A stretch of DNA of 64,000 nt from Desulfotignum sp. (GCA_018399285.1 JAGYOW010000013.1:1-64000); one strand, 5' to 3'; positions 1 through 10,400 are shown, counted from the stretch's first letter. Made by a program: numbers and translations. Notes: generated by a model from the sequence alone, not told the origin.

Positions 1-19
1 AGGCCTTCTTCGGTCATAA

Positions 20-182
20 CCCCATTTACCCAAAATGTTAAAAATAGCAAAATGGGTAAACGGCGATTTTTTGACGGGTTTTACTGTCCCGAAAGATGCG
101 AAAAATCACGTCTGGCAAGGATCTCTGGTTTTGTTACACCCGGTGGTAAATGCGGATGATTTCGACCGGTAACAAGGCGGTT
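20..182. repeat. Left island-flank repeat, copy A1
   Basis: This stretch has a diverged second copy at 13079-13240 on the other side of the defence genes. The last 44 nt (139-182) are identical to 13197-13240; the rest is recognisably similar but decayed. It opens with an imperfect palindrome (arms TTTACCCA at 25-32 and TGGGTAAA at 53-60) followed by a T-run, the same layout as in the right copy. No open reading frame in it resembles a known protein. It could be the end of an old mobile element or a palindromic terminator-like repeat; I cannot name a family. Confidence 0.7.
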
Positions 183-205
183 CAATGGGGAATTTGGATG
201 TGACT

Positions 206-301
206 TTACCTTGTCAAGCCGAAATAGGCTGCGAGCTGTTGTTTGATGTCATCTCTGATTTTCCGGAGTTTTGCCAGAATGGAGGATTTACGTTCCGAGT
301 C
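206..301 (-). pseudogene. 3' fragment of an ArsC-like (LMW-phosphatase type) gene
   Basis: On the minus strand an open stretch of 32 codons ends in TAA and includes LAKLRKIRDDIKQQLAAYFG. Its first half is nearly identical to the C-terminus of the intact ArsC-like protein at 13857-14288 (KLAKLRKIRDDIKKRI). The last residues differ, so it comes from a paralogue or an older copy. A TAA directly upstream in frame removes the rest of the gene. It is a dead fragment. Its value is as a marker that the left side of the island once carried the gene that now flanks the right side. Confidence 0.6.
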
Positions 302-307
302 TTATAG

Positions 308-409
308 ACAAATGATGAACTCGGCGCCGGCATGCGCAAGCTGATGCGGTATGGAAAGGCGTATGGCGGTGATGAACCCCACATGATTGAAGGGGATGTT
401 TTCCGATGA
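308..409 (+). pseudogene. C-terminal fragment resembling COG2865 AlbA_2/HATPase-type regulators
   Basis: A 33-codon plus-strand stretch between TAG and TGA reads DELGAGMRKLMRYGKAYGG and later EGDVFR. This resembles the C-terminal signature (ELGSG..R.. and EGDVFR) of the ATP-binding HTH regulators of COG2865, which are common in accessory regions. There is no start codon or upstream domain, so this is at most a remnant. The match is from memory of the family pattern and is short; chance similarity is possible. Confidence 0.35.
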
Positions 410-488
410 ACTCAAGGGGGAGGCAAATTTCAGGAACCGGTATTTCGGGTGGAAAAAAGAATACCGGTCTCATCCATAATGATGAGAC

Positions 489-540
489 CACAATGAGGGG
501 AATTCATCGGTCACAGCTGTCAATTATAGATCGTTATGTT
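489..540. repeat. Repeat B1 covering the radC 3' end
   Basis: This 52-nt segment, containing the last codons and the stop of radC plus 35 nt beyond, recurs with few changes at 13279-13330. There it is fused directly to an internal piece of radC. It is part of the same large duplication as copy A. Confidence 0.75.
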
Positions 541-1183
541 CTGCCAGTGAATAATACCCCCGGCTGCTGAAAATGATATGGTCCAGCAGCGGAACGCCCA
601 GAATGGTGCCGGCTTCTTTGAGCTGTCCGGTGATGCGGATGTCCTCGGGACTCGGCACGAGGCTGCCGCTGGGGTGATTGTGGGCCACGATGATGGCGGA
701 TGCCCGATCCGCCAGGGCATCGGCAAACACCTCCCGGGGGTGGATCTGGGTCTTGTTCACCAGCCCGATGGTGATCACCCGGATATTCATCACTTCATTG
801 GCACCGTTGACGGAGATTCCCAGAAAATGTTCCTGCCTGCGGTCGCTGTAATGCTGAATCAGGGGCATGATGTCCGCCGGAAATGTGATCTTGAGGCCTT
901 CGGGTTTGATCCGCCTGCGGACAAATTCGAAGGCGGCATCGATCAGTGCCGCTTTGGCGGAACCGATGCCGTCGACGGACATGAAATCCTGTACTGAAAA
1001 GTTGAGCCCTTTTCTGTCAATGACTTTCACCAGCTTGTCCGCCAGGGACAGCACATCTTCATTCCGGTTTCCCTTGCCGAGAATCACGGCCAGAAGCTCC
1101 TGATCCGACAGCACCGCCGCTCCTTTTTCCAGAAGCTTTTCCCTGGGACGTTCTCCCGGCGGCAGATCTTTGATTTTTTTCAT
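524..1183 (-). CDS. radC: RadC family JAMM/MPN domain protein
   Basis: The 219-residue product has the usual RadC length and layout. An N-terminal UPF0758/helix-hairpin-helix part includes SVDGIGSAKAALI near residue 70. The C-terminal MPN/JAMM domain has the metal-binding motif HNHPSGSLVPSPED near residue 169. RadC proteins were named for DNA repair, but their biochemical role is unsettled, and they are frequent passengers of defence islands and mobile elements. The ATG follows an AAGGAA site. It is divergent from the hsd operon with 289 nt between them. An internally deleted in-frame remnant of the same gene lies at 13325-13374, so the locus was once duplicated. Confidence 0.93.
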   Translation of the reverse strand: MKKIKDLPPGERPREKLLEKGAAVLSDQELLAVILGKGNRNEDVLSLADKLVKVIDRKGLNFSVQDFMSVDGIGSAKAALIDAAFEFVRRRIKPEGLKITFPADIMPLIQHYSDRRQEHFLGISVNGANEVMNIRVITIGLVNKTQIHPREVFADALADRASAIIVAHNHPSGSLVPSPEDIRITGQLKEAGTILGVPLLDHIIFSSRGYYSLAEHNDL

Positions 1184-1384
1184 TTTGATTCCTTTTCTGC
1201 CATGGCATCGATCCGTTTGTATGAAAGAGGTGGATCTGGTTGACGATGTCCGTCAGGTGTAATGAAATATCTCCGGCCAGCACATCTGAAAATAATATAT
1301 ACGTGGCAGGCAGCAAAAATTCAAGTAAAAATACCCCGGAGACTCCCGTCGTGCCAAAGCCACGCTGTTCCGGGGGAAATGCGT

Positions 1385-1413
1385 TTGACAACCGGCACCC
1401 GGGCCGATATAGT
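1385..1413 (+). promoter_or_regulatory. Sigma-70 type promoter of the hsd operon
   Basis: TTGACA (1385-1390), a 17-nt spacer and TATAGT (1408-1413) form a near-consensus sigma-70 promoter about 60 nt upstream of the hsdM GTG. The remainder of the radC-hsdM gap (1184-1384) shows no other gene. Confidence 0.65.
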
Positions 1414-1472
1414 GACAGGAATTTTTTTGATGTGGACCCTCGACACTCAAACCAGAATGGGAACAATCTTCA

Positions 1473-3656
1473 GTGGCCCTTAAAAAATCTCAACTCTACG
1501 CGTTTCTCTGGCAAAGCTGCGATGAACTGCGCGGCGGCATGGATGCCAGCCAGTACAAGGATTATGTGCTGTTCATGCTGTTCATCAAATATATATCAGA
1601 CAAGTATGCGGATTATGACGGATTCGAACCGCCGGTGATCATCCCGGAAGGGGCCGGTTTCAAAGACATGCTCCGGCTGCGGGGCCGGGATGATATCGGG
1701 GACAGAATCAACACCCGGGTGATCCAGCCGCTGATCGACAGCAATCTCCGCCTGGCCCGCAGCGATTTTCCGGATTTCAACGACCCCAACAAGCTGGGGG
1801 AAGGCCGGGCCCTGGTGGACCGCCTGACCAACCTCATCAACATCTTCAACAGCCCTTCCCTGGATTTTTCAAGAAACCGGGCCGATCATGACGACATCCT
1901 GGGGGATGCCTATGAATACCTGATGCGCTATTTTGCCCAGGAAAGCGGTAAAAGCAAGGGCCAGTTCTATACCCCCTCCGAGGTCAGCCGGATCATGGCC
2001 AGGGTGATCGGTGTCGATTCCCGGAAGGTCACGGCCGCCACCACGGCCCATGACCCGACCTGCGGTTCCGGTTCTCTGCTCCTGAAAGTGGCGGCGGAAG
2101 CCGGTAACCGCATCACCCTGGAGGGCCAGGACAAAGACGTCACAAACGCCGGCCTGGCCCGTATGAACATGATCCTGCACGATTTTCCCACGGCAACCAT
2201 CCTGAACGGCAACACCCTGGCCGCACCCAAATTCAAGGAAGGCGAGGGACTGCGTACCTATGATTTTGTGGTGGCCAATCCCCCGTTTTCCGATAAAACC
2301 TGGCGCACGGGGCTGATTCCCGAAGAAGACCCCTATGAGCGGTTCACCTGGGGAGTGCCCCCGGCCAAGCAGGGGGATTATGCCTATCTGCTGCACATTG
2401 TCCGGGTCATGAAATCATCGGGCAAAGCCGCGTGCATCCTGCCCCACGGCGTGCTGTTCCGGGGCAATGCAGAAGCCAGGATCCGGAAAAATTTGGTCCG
2501 CTCCGGGATTTTAAAAGGGATCATCGGGCTGCCGCCCAACCTGTTTTACGGTACCGGCATTCCGGCCTGCATCCTGGTGCTGGACAAGGAAACCGCCTCG
2601 GACCGCACCGGTATCTTCATGCTTGATGCTGCCAGGGGGTTTATGAAAGACGGCAACAAGAACCGCCTCCGGGAACAGGACATTTACCGGATCGTGGACA
2701 CCTTCCGTACCCAGTCTGAAATCGCCCGGTATGCCCGGATGGTGCCGTTTGACGAGATCGCGGACCCCAGAAACGACTACAACCTGAATCTGCCCCGGTA
2801 CATTGACAGTACGGAACCGGAAGATATCCAGGATATCACCGGGCACCTGCGGGGCGGCATTCCCGGGCAGGACATCGATGCCCTGGATTCCTTCTGGCAG
2901 GTTTTTCCGGCGGTGCGGGATGATCTGTTCGAACCGGCGGCCTGGCCCGGCTATTTCCGGCTCATCCCCCCGGCGGACCGCATCAAGTCCACGATTCTCG
3001 ATCATCTGGAATTCACGGCTTTCAAGCAGACCGCCATGGGCCTGTTCGACCGCTGGCGTGCCGCTGCCGAGCCTCTGATGAAGGGATTCGACAGAGACAG
3101 CATTCCCAAAGATCTGATTGAAACCGTTTCCAGGGACCTGCTGGCAGCGTTCAAGGCCGCGCCCCTGTTGGATCCCTATACCATCTACCAGCACCTCATG
3201 GACCTGTGGGCCGAGACCATGCAGGATGATTGCTATCTCATTGCCGCAGACGGGTGGCAGGCCGAACCCCGGCGCATCCGGGAAGAGGTGACATCCGGCA
3301 GAAACAAGGGCACGTTCAGGGACCGGGGCTGGACCTGTGACCTGGTTCCCAAGCCCTTTGTCGTGGCCCGGTATTTTGCGGCGGAACAGGGGGCCATCGA
3401 TGACTGCCGGGCACAGCTGGAACAAACCGGGGCCCGCATGGAGGAACTGAAAGAGGAACACGGAACAGAAGGCAGTATCCTCCACAATGTCACGACCAAA
3501 GCCGATGCCCGGGAAGCCGTGACCGCTGCTTTGACGGCGGCATGGGCCGAGGCGGATCCTGTTGCGGAGGACCGGTACTCCGCACTCATGGATGATGTCC
3601 AGGCAGCGGAAGCCAGGCTCCAGGCACTGACGACCATCCGGCCATCACGGCAGTGA
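1473..3656 (+). CDS. hsdM: Type I restriction-modification methyltransferase subunit HsdM (C-terminally interrupted)
   Basis: HsdM transfers methyl groups from S-adenosylmethionine to adenine in the sequence chosen by HsdS. The product has the HsdM N-terminal helical domain (LWQSCDELRGGMDASQYKDY near the start), the SAM-binding motif DPTCGSGSLL near residue 193 and the catalytic NPPF motif near residue 269. The GTG start gives the conserved family beginning MALKKSQLYAFLW; the ribosome site is weak. The frame stops at residue 727. The continuation expected for this long HsdM class (a coiled C-terminus ending HLKKMG) lies in a separate stretch 100 nt downstream. The catalytic domain is complete, so modification may survive, but contacts made by the C-terminus could be lost. 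Confidence 0.93.
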   Translation: MALKKSQLYAFLWQSCDELRGGMDASQYKDYVLFMLFIKYISDKYADYDGFEPPVIIPEGAGFKDMLRLRGRDDIGDRINTRVIQPLIDSNLRLARSDFPDFNDPNKLGEGRALVDRLTNLINIFNSPSLDFSRNRADHDDILGDAYEYLMRYFAQESGKSKGQFYTPSEVSRIMARVIGVDSRKVTAATTAHDPTCGSGSLLLKVAAEAGNRITLEGQDKDVTNAGLARMNMILHDFPTATILNGNTLAAPKFKEGEGLRTYDFVVANPPFSDKTWRTGLIPEEDPYERFTWGVPPAKQGDYAYLLHIVRVMKSSGKAACILPHGVLFRGNAEARIRKNLVRSGILKGIIGLPPNLFYGTGIPACILVLDKETASDRTGIFMLDAARGFMKDGNKNRLREQDIYRIVDTFRTQSEIARYARMVPFDEIADPRNDYNLNLPRYIDSTEPEDIQDITGHLRGGIPGQDIDALDSFWQVFPAVRDDLFEPAAWPGYFRLIPPADRIKSTILDHLEFTAFKQTAMGLFDRWRAAAEPLMKGFDRDSIPKDLIETVSRDLLAAFKAAPLLDPYTIYQHLMDLWAETMQDDCYLIAADGWQAEPRRIREEVTSGRNKGTFRDRGWTCDLVPKPFVVARYFAAEQGAIDDCRAQLEQTGARMEELKEEHGTEGSILHNVTTKADAREAVTAALTAAWAEADPVAEDRYSALMDDVQAAEARLQALTTIRPSRQ

Positions 3657-3757
3657 AACCGTCCGGCAACCTCCCCTGGCCGTCCCGGAAGTGGCCCGCC
3701 GCCACCAACGATCTCTTGGAAAGACAGATCTCAGTAGACTCAGCTGATGCGGACTAG

Positions 3758-4201
3758 AGAAAACAAAAGGCCGGACAGGCGGCCGCTCTGTTGAAAAAAG
3801 CGGAAAAACAGTTTCGCAAGACACTGCTTGCCGATCCCCTGCCGGAAATCCTGACCGAATTGCACGCGGCCGTCACTTTTCAGGCACAGCTCGAAGAACA
3901 GGCCCGGCTCCGGGGCCGGATCAGGTCCCTGGAAGCGGAACTGGATGACCAGGCATACTGGAAATACCCGGAACTCAGTGACGCGGAGATCCAGACCCTG
4001 GTGGTGGATGACAAGTGGCTGGCCGGTCTGACACAAACCATTCACATTGAGATCGATCAGGTGTCCCAGCAGCTGGCCGGCCGCATCCTGCAGCTGGTCG
4101 ACCGGTATGACACCCCCCTGACAGAGATTGAAACACAGGTCACCGAGCTGTCCGACCGGGTGGCAGGGCATCTCAAAAAGATGGGGGTGGTATGGGAATG
4201 A
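3758..4201 (+). pseudogene. hsdM': Detached C-terminal segment of HsdM
   Basis: From just after an in-frame TAG (3755-3757) the frame reads KQKAGQAAALLKKAEKQF, continues through TLVVDDKWLAGL and ends GHLKKMGVVWE. This is the typical C-terminal end of long HsdM proteins, which wraps around HsdS. The only initiator is TTG at 3791 and it has no ribosome binding site. About 100 nt between the hsdM stop (3656) and this segment match no HsdM sequence in any frame, so the break looks like a small replacement or insertion rather than one base error. The 3' end overlaps hsdS by 10 nt, as expected of an intact hsdM-hsdS junction. It could still be translated as a separate 136-residue chain. Confidence 0.75.
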
Positions 4202-5418
4202 AGCCGGGATACAAGCAGACCGAGGTGGGGGTGATTCCGGAGGATTGGGATATTGTAGCGTTAGATGAAATTGGAATTTTTTCAAAAGGGCAAGGCATCA
4301 AAAAGGATGAGGCTTCCAGCGGTGATATCCCATGCGTTAGGTATGGTGAGCTTTATACCCACCATAATGACATAATTCATGTATTCAACAGTTTTATTTC
4401 TGAAAGAGTGTCCAAATCAAGCAAAAAGCTTACTAAAGGAGACATTCTCTTCGCGGGTTCCGGTGAAACAAAAGGGGAAATCGGAAAATGTGCTGCATAT
4501 ATTGGGGAGAGAAATGCTTTTGCAGGAGGCGATATCGTTATCCTGAATCCCCAGAAAGGAGATTCCACATTTCTTGGTTATCTGTTGAATACGCCATCAG
4601 TTATCAAGCAGAAAGCCAGCAAGGGTCAGGGAGATGCAATTGTTCACATCAGTGCGAAGGCTCTTTCTTCAATTCAAATCCCTTTTCCCTCCCTTTCTGA
4701 ACAACGAGTCATCGCCGCCGCCCTCTCCGATGTGGATGCCCTCGTCAAAAATCTTGACAAACTGATCTTCAAGAAAAGGAATATCAAGCAGGCGACTGTG
4801 CAGCAATTGTTAACCGGAAAGACAAGGTTGCCTGGGTTTGAACAAGAATGGGAGGATAGATTTGTGATAGAACTTGGTGAAGTAGTAACAGGGGGAACGC
4901 CCCGAACTGATATTGCTGAATATTGGGGTGATGAATACCCATGGATAACACCAACCGATATTTGTTCAGGTAGAGATATATACAAATCTGATAGAGGCCT
5001 TACACAAAAGGGTCTTGATACAATTAGATTTTTGCCAGCCAATAGTGTCCTTGTTACCTGCATCGCGAGCATAGGTAAGAATTGCATTTTGAAGACACCA
5101 GGAGCTTGTAACCAGCAAATTAACGCAATAATTCCAAACAAGGAACATTGTGGCGAATTTATATATTACATCATGGAGAAAGGTAAGCAATATCTCTTGG
5201 CTAACGCAGGCATAACAGCAACAAACATTGTTTCAAAAAAAAATTTTTCAGAATTAATATTCAAAATACCATTTTTTTCTGAACAAACCGCCATCGCTGA
5301 AGTCCTCTCCGATATTGATGCGGAAATCGAGGTCCTTGAAAAAAAGCGATCCAAAACCCGGCTTCTCAAACAGGGTATGATGCAGGAACTATTAACAGGA
5401 AAGACAAGACTGATATGA
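4192..5418 (+). CDS. hsdS: Type I restriction-modification specificity subunit HsdS
   Basis: HsdS chooses the bipartite DNA target for both modification and cleavage. The 408-residue product has the standard two half-subunits. A first target-recognition domain follows the conserved start KPGYKQTEVGVIPEDW. A first conserved helix region carries SEQRVIAAALSDVDAL and QQLLTGKTRLP, and a second domain and second helix repeat carry SEQTAIAEVLSDIDAE and [11 protein letters not shown]. Both recognition domains are visibly richer in A and T than the conserved repeats and the neighbouring genes, as expected for domains swapped by recombination. ATG overlaps the hsdM tail; the stop overlaps the next start (ATGA). 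Confidence 0.95.
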   Translation: MGMKPGYKQTEVGVIPEDWDIVALDEIGIFSKGQGIKKDEASSGDIPCVRYGELYTHHNDIIHVFNSFISERVSKSSKKLTKGDILFAGSGETKGEIGKCAAYIGERNAFAGGDIVILNPQKGDSTFLGYLLNTPSVIKQKASKGQGDAIVHISAKALSSIQIPFPSLSEQRVIAAALSDVDALVKNLDKLIFKKRNIKQATVQQLLTGKTRLPGFEQEWEDRFVIELGEVVTGGTPRTDIAEYWGDEYPWITPTDICSGRDIYKSDRGLTQKGLDTIRFLPANSVLVTCIASIGKNCILKTPGACNQQINAIIPNKEHCGEFIYYIMEKGKQYLLANAGITATNIVSKKNFSELIFKIPFFSEQTAIAEVLSDIDAEIEVLEKKRSKTRLLKQGMMQELLTGKTRLI

Positions 5419-7409
5419 AAACTTCGACCATTCTGGACCACATTGACAATGGCTATATGGCCCTTCCTGAATTTCAGCGGGGATATGTCTGGAACCGTGA
5501 TCAGGTCCGCAGCCTGTTTGATTCTCTGTACCGCCGTCATCCCGTGGGCGGTCTGCTGGTATGGGCCACCGAATCCAGAAAGGCGGCCCATAGGGGGAAA
5601 GGGCTTCTGGTAGCGGGGATCGTGAAGCTGCTGCTCGATGGTCAGCAGCGGATCACCTCCCTTTACGGGGTTGCCCGGGGAAAACCGCCCCGGTTTTTTG
5701 ACGGGAATGCACAAGCGTTCACCGGTCTGTATTTTCATCTGGACTCTGAAATATTCAGATTTTACCAGCCGATCAAGATGAAGGATGATCCGCTCTGGAT
5801 CGATGTCACGGAATTGATGAAAAACGGCCAGACCGGCCATGAAAATCTGGTCGAAAGACTGGCGGAAAATCCGGATATCGGCACCAAAGCGGTCAAATAT
5901 TCCGGCCGCATTTCAAAGATCCTGGGGATCCTGGATATCGACCTCCATGCCGAAGAGATCACGGGAGAGGACAAGACCCTGGATGTGGTGGTGGATATTT
6001 TCAATATGGTCAACAGCGGCGGGACCAAGCTGTCAAAAGGGGATCTGGCGCTGGCAAAAATTTGTTCGGACTGGCCCGAAGCCCGGACAGCCATGAAAAA
6101 AGAACTGAACCGGTGGGAACAGGACGGGTATCATTTTTCGCTGGACTGGTTCCTGCGGTCCGTCAATACCGTCCTCACCGGTGAAGCGAAATTTCTGTAC
6201 CTTCATGAAAAAACTGCCGAGGAGGTACAAAGTGCCCTGCATCGGGCAACCACACACATCGACACCTGCCTGAACCTGATTGCCGGACGGCTGGGGCTGG
6301 ATCATGATCAGGTGTTTTTCGGGCGGTTCGGTGTACCGGTCATGGCCCGATATCTGGATCAGCGGAATCTGCACCACATGGGGCCGATGAATGAAAAAGA
6401 GCGGGACAAACTGCTGTTCTGGTTTGTACAGGCAGCCATGTGGGGCCGGTTTTCCGGTTCCACGGAATCATATATTGACAAAGATCTGGAAGCGATTGCT
6501 GACGCAAGCGGGAGTCTGGACAAGCTGCTGGAACAGTTAAGGTTGTGGCATGGGGGGTTGCGTGCGGAAGCCGGACATTTTACCGGATGGAGTCTGGGTG
6601 CTCGATTTTATCCGGTCCTGTATATGATGACCCGCATGGGGGAAGCCCGGGACTGGGGAACCGGATTGCCATTGAAGGCAAATCTGCTCGGCAAAATGAG
6701 CCGTCTCGAGGTACACCATATCTTTCCCAAGGCCCAGCTCTACAATCACAAAGCCGGTAAATATTCCAAGTCGGAAGTCAACGCGCTGGGCAACTTCTGT
6801 TTTTTAACCAAAGCCACCAATCTGAAAATCAGCAGCCAGTTACCGGAAGAGTATTTTCCCTGGATTGAAGACAGTCATCCAGGTGCGCTGGCTTCCCAGT
6901 GGATCCCCATGGATCCGGCTTTGTGGAAGCTGTCAAATTTCCGGGATTTTTTGGAGGCCCGGAAAGCGCTTCTGGCTGAAGAACTCAATCGTCAGATGGA
7001 GGCCCTGCTTCATGGAGATGTCCAGTGGTTGTCAGGAACCGTATCTACTGCTGAGGAATCAGCCCTGACAGTGGACAGTACCAGTCCTGCTGATGAAGAA
7101 ACAGCTTTGCTTCAGTTGAACGAATGGGTGGCATCCCATGGACTGCCTAAAGGGATCACGGACTACGATTATGCAGATCCCCGGACCGGAGAGCAGAAAG
7201 CCGTGTTTGATCTGGCATGGCCCACTGGTCTGCAGGAAGCACTCAGTCAGCCTGTTGCTGTGTTGCTCAATGAAGAGGTGGCAACGGTTTCGCTGGCAAG
7301 CCAGGCCGGATTCCGCTGCTTTACAGGCATTGATCAGTTTCAAAGATACATTGAGACGGAAATTCTGCCGGAGAATAACCATGAATCATTCAAACAGGCC
7401 GGAACGTGA
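5415..7409 (+). CDS. DUF262/DUF1524 protein, GmrSD-like type IV restriction nuclease
   Basis: The 664-residue product starts with a DUF262 domain ([33 protein letters not shown] near residue 72). It carries a DUF1524/HNH-like motif [14 protein letters not shown] near residue 430, followed by a C-terminal tail that contains no other domain I know. In GmrSD, the DUF262 part binds and hydrolyses nucleotide and the HNH part cleaves modified DNA, typically glucosylated hydroxymethylcytosine. Here the gene is inside the type I operon, overlapping hsdS by 4 nt and hsdR by 29 nt. It is therefore co-translated with the type I subunits and likely protects against phages whose modified DNA escapes HsdR. 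That nested role is inferred from context. Confidence 0.88.
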   Translation: MKTSTILDHIDNGYMALPEFQRGYVWNRDQVRSLFDSLYRRHPVGGLLVWATESRKAAHRGKGLLVAGIVKLLLDGQQRITSLYGVARGKPPRFFDGNAQAFTGLYFHLDSEIFRFYQPIKMKDDPLWIDVTELMKNGQTGHENLVERLAENPDIGTKAVKYSGRISKILGILDIDLHAEEITGEDKTLDVVVDIFNMVNSGGTKLSKGDLALAKICSDWPEARTAMKKELNRWEQDGYHFSLDWFLRSVNTVLTGEAKFLYLHEKTAEEVQSALHRATTHIDTCLNLIAGRLGLDHDQVFFGRFGVPVMARYLDQRNLHHMGPMNEKERDKLLFWFVQAAMWGRFSGSTESYIDKDLEAIADASGSLDKLLEQLRLWHGGLRAEAGHFTGWSLGARFYPVLYMMTRMGEARDWGTGLPLKANLLGKMSRLEVHHIFPKAQLYNHKAGKYSKSEVNALGNFCFLTKATNLKISSQLPEEYFPWIEDSHPGALASQWIPMDPALWKLSNFRDFLEARKALLAEELNRQMEALLHGDVQWLSGTVSTAEESALTVDSTSPADEETALLQLNEWVASHGLPKGITDYDYADPRTGEQKAVFDLAWPTGLQEALSQPVAVLLNEEVATVSLASQAGFRCFTGIDQFQRYIETEILPENNHESFKQAGT

Positions 7410-10400
7410 AACCCAGGACCGGGTGATCTCCCTGTTTTCCAACCGGACCCGCAAGGACTGGCTCGGGTATGAATACCTGGGCAACTGGAAGGGCCGGGAA
7501 CAGAACCGGCATATTGAAACCAGTCTGCTGCGGGCCAGCCTGCGGCAGCGGGGGTATTCCGATGCGGCGATCGCCGCGGCCCTTCAGAAGCTGGAAATGG
7601 CGGCGGATGCCACCGGGACTTCCCTGTATCAGGCCGGGTTGCGCACCTACGGCCTGCTGCGGCATCCGGTCCGGGTCCAGACTGGGGCCGGCCGGCCCCA
7701 TGAAGATGTCCGGCTTATCGACTGGGACCATCCGGAAAACAACTATTTTGCCATTGCCGAAGAGGTGACCTTGAAAACCGGTTTTGAGCGGCGGCCGGAC
7801 CTGGTGCTCTATGTCAATGGCATTGCCGTGGCAGTGATGGAACTCAAGCGCAGCGCCGTGGATGTGGCGGACGGGGTGCGGCAGTTGATCACCAACCAGG
7901 AGGCGATGTTCAACCCGGGGTTTTTCACCACGGTCCAGCTCGTGTTTGCCGGCAGCGATTCCCAGGGACTGCGCTACGGCACCACCGGCACCCCGGAGCA
8001 GTTTTTTGTCCAGTGGAAAGAGGAGACGGCCCTGGACGGAGATGGCTCCCCGGGTCCTGGTGCCCTGCTGGACAGGCCCCTGGCCCAGATGTGCCGCAAA
8101 GACCGGCTCATGGATCTGATCCGGAACGGTATCATTTTTGATGCCGGCCTGAAAAAAGTACCCCGGCCCCACCAGTATTTCGGGTTTTCAGCGGCCCGGG
8201 ACCGGATCTGCCTGGGCCGGGGCGGGGTGATCTGGCATACCCAGGGCAGCGGCAAGAGTATTCTCATGGTGATGCTGGCCAACTGGCTCATGGGCCATGA
8301 CCCGGATGCCCGGATTCTGGTGATCACGGACCGGGATGAGCTGGACCGGCAGATCGAGGGGGTGATGCGCAGTGCCGGGGTGATCCCGGAAGATGCCGCC
8401 TCTCCCCGCATCACCTCCCGGGATCAGTTCATCGCCGGACTGTGCGCCACCACCCCCCGGCTGCTGTGTGCCCTGATCCATAAGTTTGAAACCACAGACC
8501 TTGAGGGGTACCTGCCGCCGGTCAGGGGCCGGTTTTATGTGTTTGTGGATGAATGCCACCGCACCCAGGGCGGCAAAATGAACCGGCAGATGAAGCGCTG
8601 GCTCGAGGATGCCATATTCATCGGATTTACCGGGACCCCGCTGCTGCGGCAGGACAAACAGACCACCCGGGAGGTGTTCGGCGAAGAGATCCATACCTAC
8701 AAATTCCATCAGGCAGTGGCGGACCGGGTGATCCTGGATCTGAAGTATGAGGCCCGGAACGTGTCCCAGCGCCTGACCTCCCGGGAAAAGATCGACCAGT
8801 GGTTTGAACAGAAGACCCGGCACTTGAACAATTACCAGAAAGCCCTGATCCGGAAAAAATGGGCCACCATGGAAAACCTCATGAGCGCCGAGGCCCGGAA
8901 ACGGGAGATCATGGCGGAGATCATCGCAGACTTCACCCTCAGGCCACGGTTGAACAGCGACCGGGGAACGGCCCTGCTGGTGGCGGCCTCCATCTATGAT
9001 GCGTGCCATTATTTCCGCCTGTTTCAGGAAACCTATTTCGGCCGGTTCTGCGGGATCATCACCTCGTTCGAGCCCAACAAAAATACGATCACCACCGCCC
9101 CGGTCCACAGTGATGAACGCTATAAATATGATACTTATACCCGGTATGTCCTGAAAAAAGGACAGACCACCCGGCAGTATGAAGCCGAAGTCAAGCAGCG
9201 GTTCATCAATGAACCGGCCACCTGCAAACTGCTCATTGTGGTGAGCAAGCTGCTCACCGGATTCGATGCCCCGTCCTGTACCTATATCTATCTGGACAAT
9301 GAACTGCGGGACCACAACCTGTTCCAGGCCATCTGCCGCACCAACCGGCTGGATGGAGAGGACAAGGATTACGGCTATATCGTGGATTTCAAGGAACTGT
9401 TCGGCGATGTACAGGAAGTAATGGCGGTGTATAGTTCAGATGAACTGGACCTGGAAAACAGCACGGATGCGGAAAACAATGTGCATCTCAAGGACTGGCT
9501 CCAGCAGGGCCGGCAGCAGTTCGAAGATGCCCGGGAAGCCCTCAAATATCTGTGCGAACCAGTGCCCCTGCCAAAGGACCTGGAACAGTACCTGCACTAT
9601 TTCTGCGGCAAAGCCGATGATCTCGGAGCCCTGAACCGGACAGAACCCCTGCGGATCTCTTTTTACAAGGCAGTGGCATCCCTGGTCCGGGCCTTTGCCG
9701 GTATATCCCAGGACCTGGACAGGGCCGGATATACACCGGATCAGGCCGGGGCACTGAAACAGGAGGTGGCTTTTTATTCGGAAATCCGGGAGGCTGTCAA
9801 ACACCATTCCGGTGAAGAACTGGATACCCGGCCCTATGAAGCGGACATGCGTCACTTATTGAACACCTATGTTCATGCGGATGAAGCAGACTCACTGGGG
9901 GATGTGGACAAGTATTCCCTGGTGGAGCTGATCATCCACACCGGTATCCATGATGCCATTGCCAGAAAGCTCAGTGAAAAAGCCAGGCAATCCAAAAACG
10001 CCGTTGCCGAGGGGATCATCAACAATGTCCGCAAGACCATTGTGAGGGATCACCTCACCGATCCCCGGTTTTATGAAGAGATCTCCACACTGCTGGAAGA
10101 CCTGATCCGGCAGCGGCGGAACGGCACCAGGTCCTATGAGGTGTTTCTGAAGGATATGGAGTCCCTGGTCAAAAAGATGGCGGCGGGCCAGGGAAATGAT
10201 GAAATTCCTGAAAAACTGCGGGGAAACCCGGAAGCCACGGTGATTTACAACAATTTGCCACCGATTCTTTCGAAACTCAGTCCGGACGGTGAGGCCCATG
10301 AGGGTGCCGGCGGCTATGGGGTGTATCGGGTGAACCTGGCCCTGGCCATCGATGCGGTCATGCGCAGGGACGCGCCGGCTGCCTTTCGCGGAGACCCGGC

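Noticed and set aside
3791-4201. Independent small regulator or antirestriction gene in the hsd operon
   Set aside because: Its sequence (TLVVDDKWL, GHLKKMG) is the ordinary C-terminus of HsdM, and it has no ribosome binding site of its own.
7138-7380. Longer HsdR N-terminus starting inside the DUF262 gene
   Set aside because: The family begins with the motif encoded at ATG 7381; the extension is the out-of-frame shadow of the DUF262 3' end.
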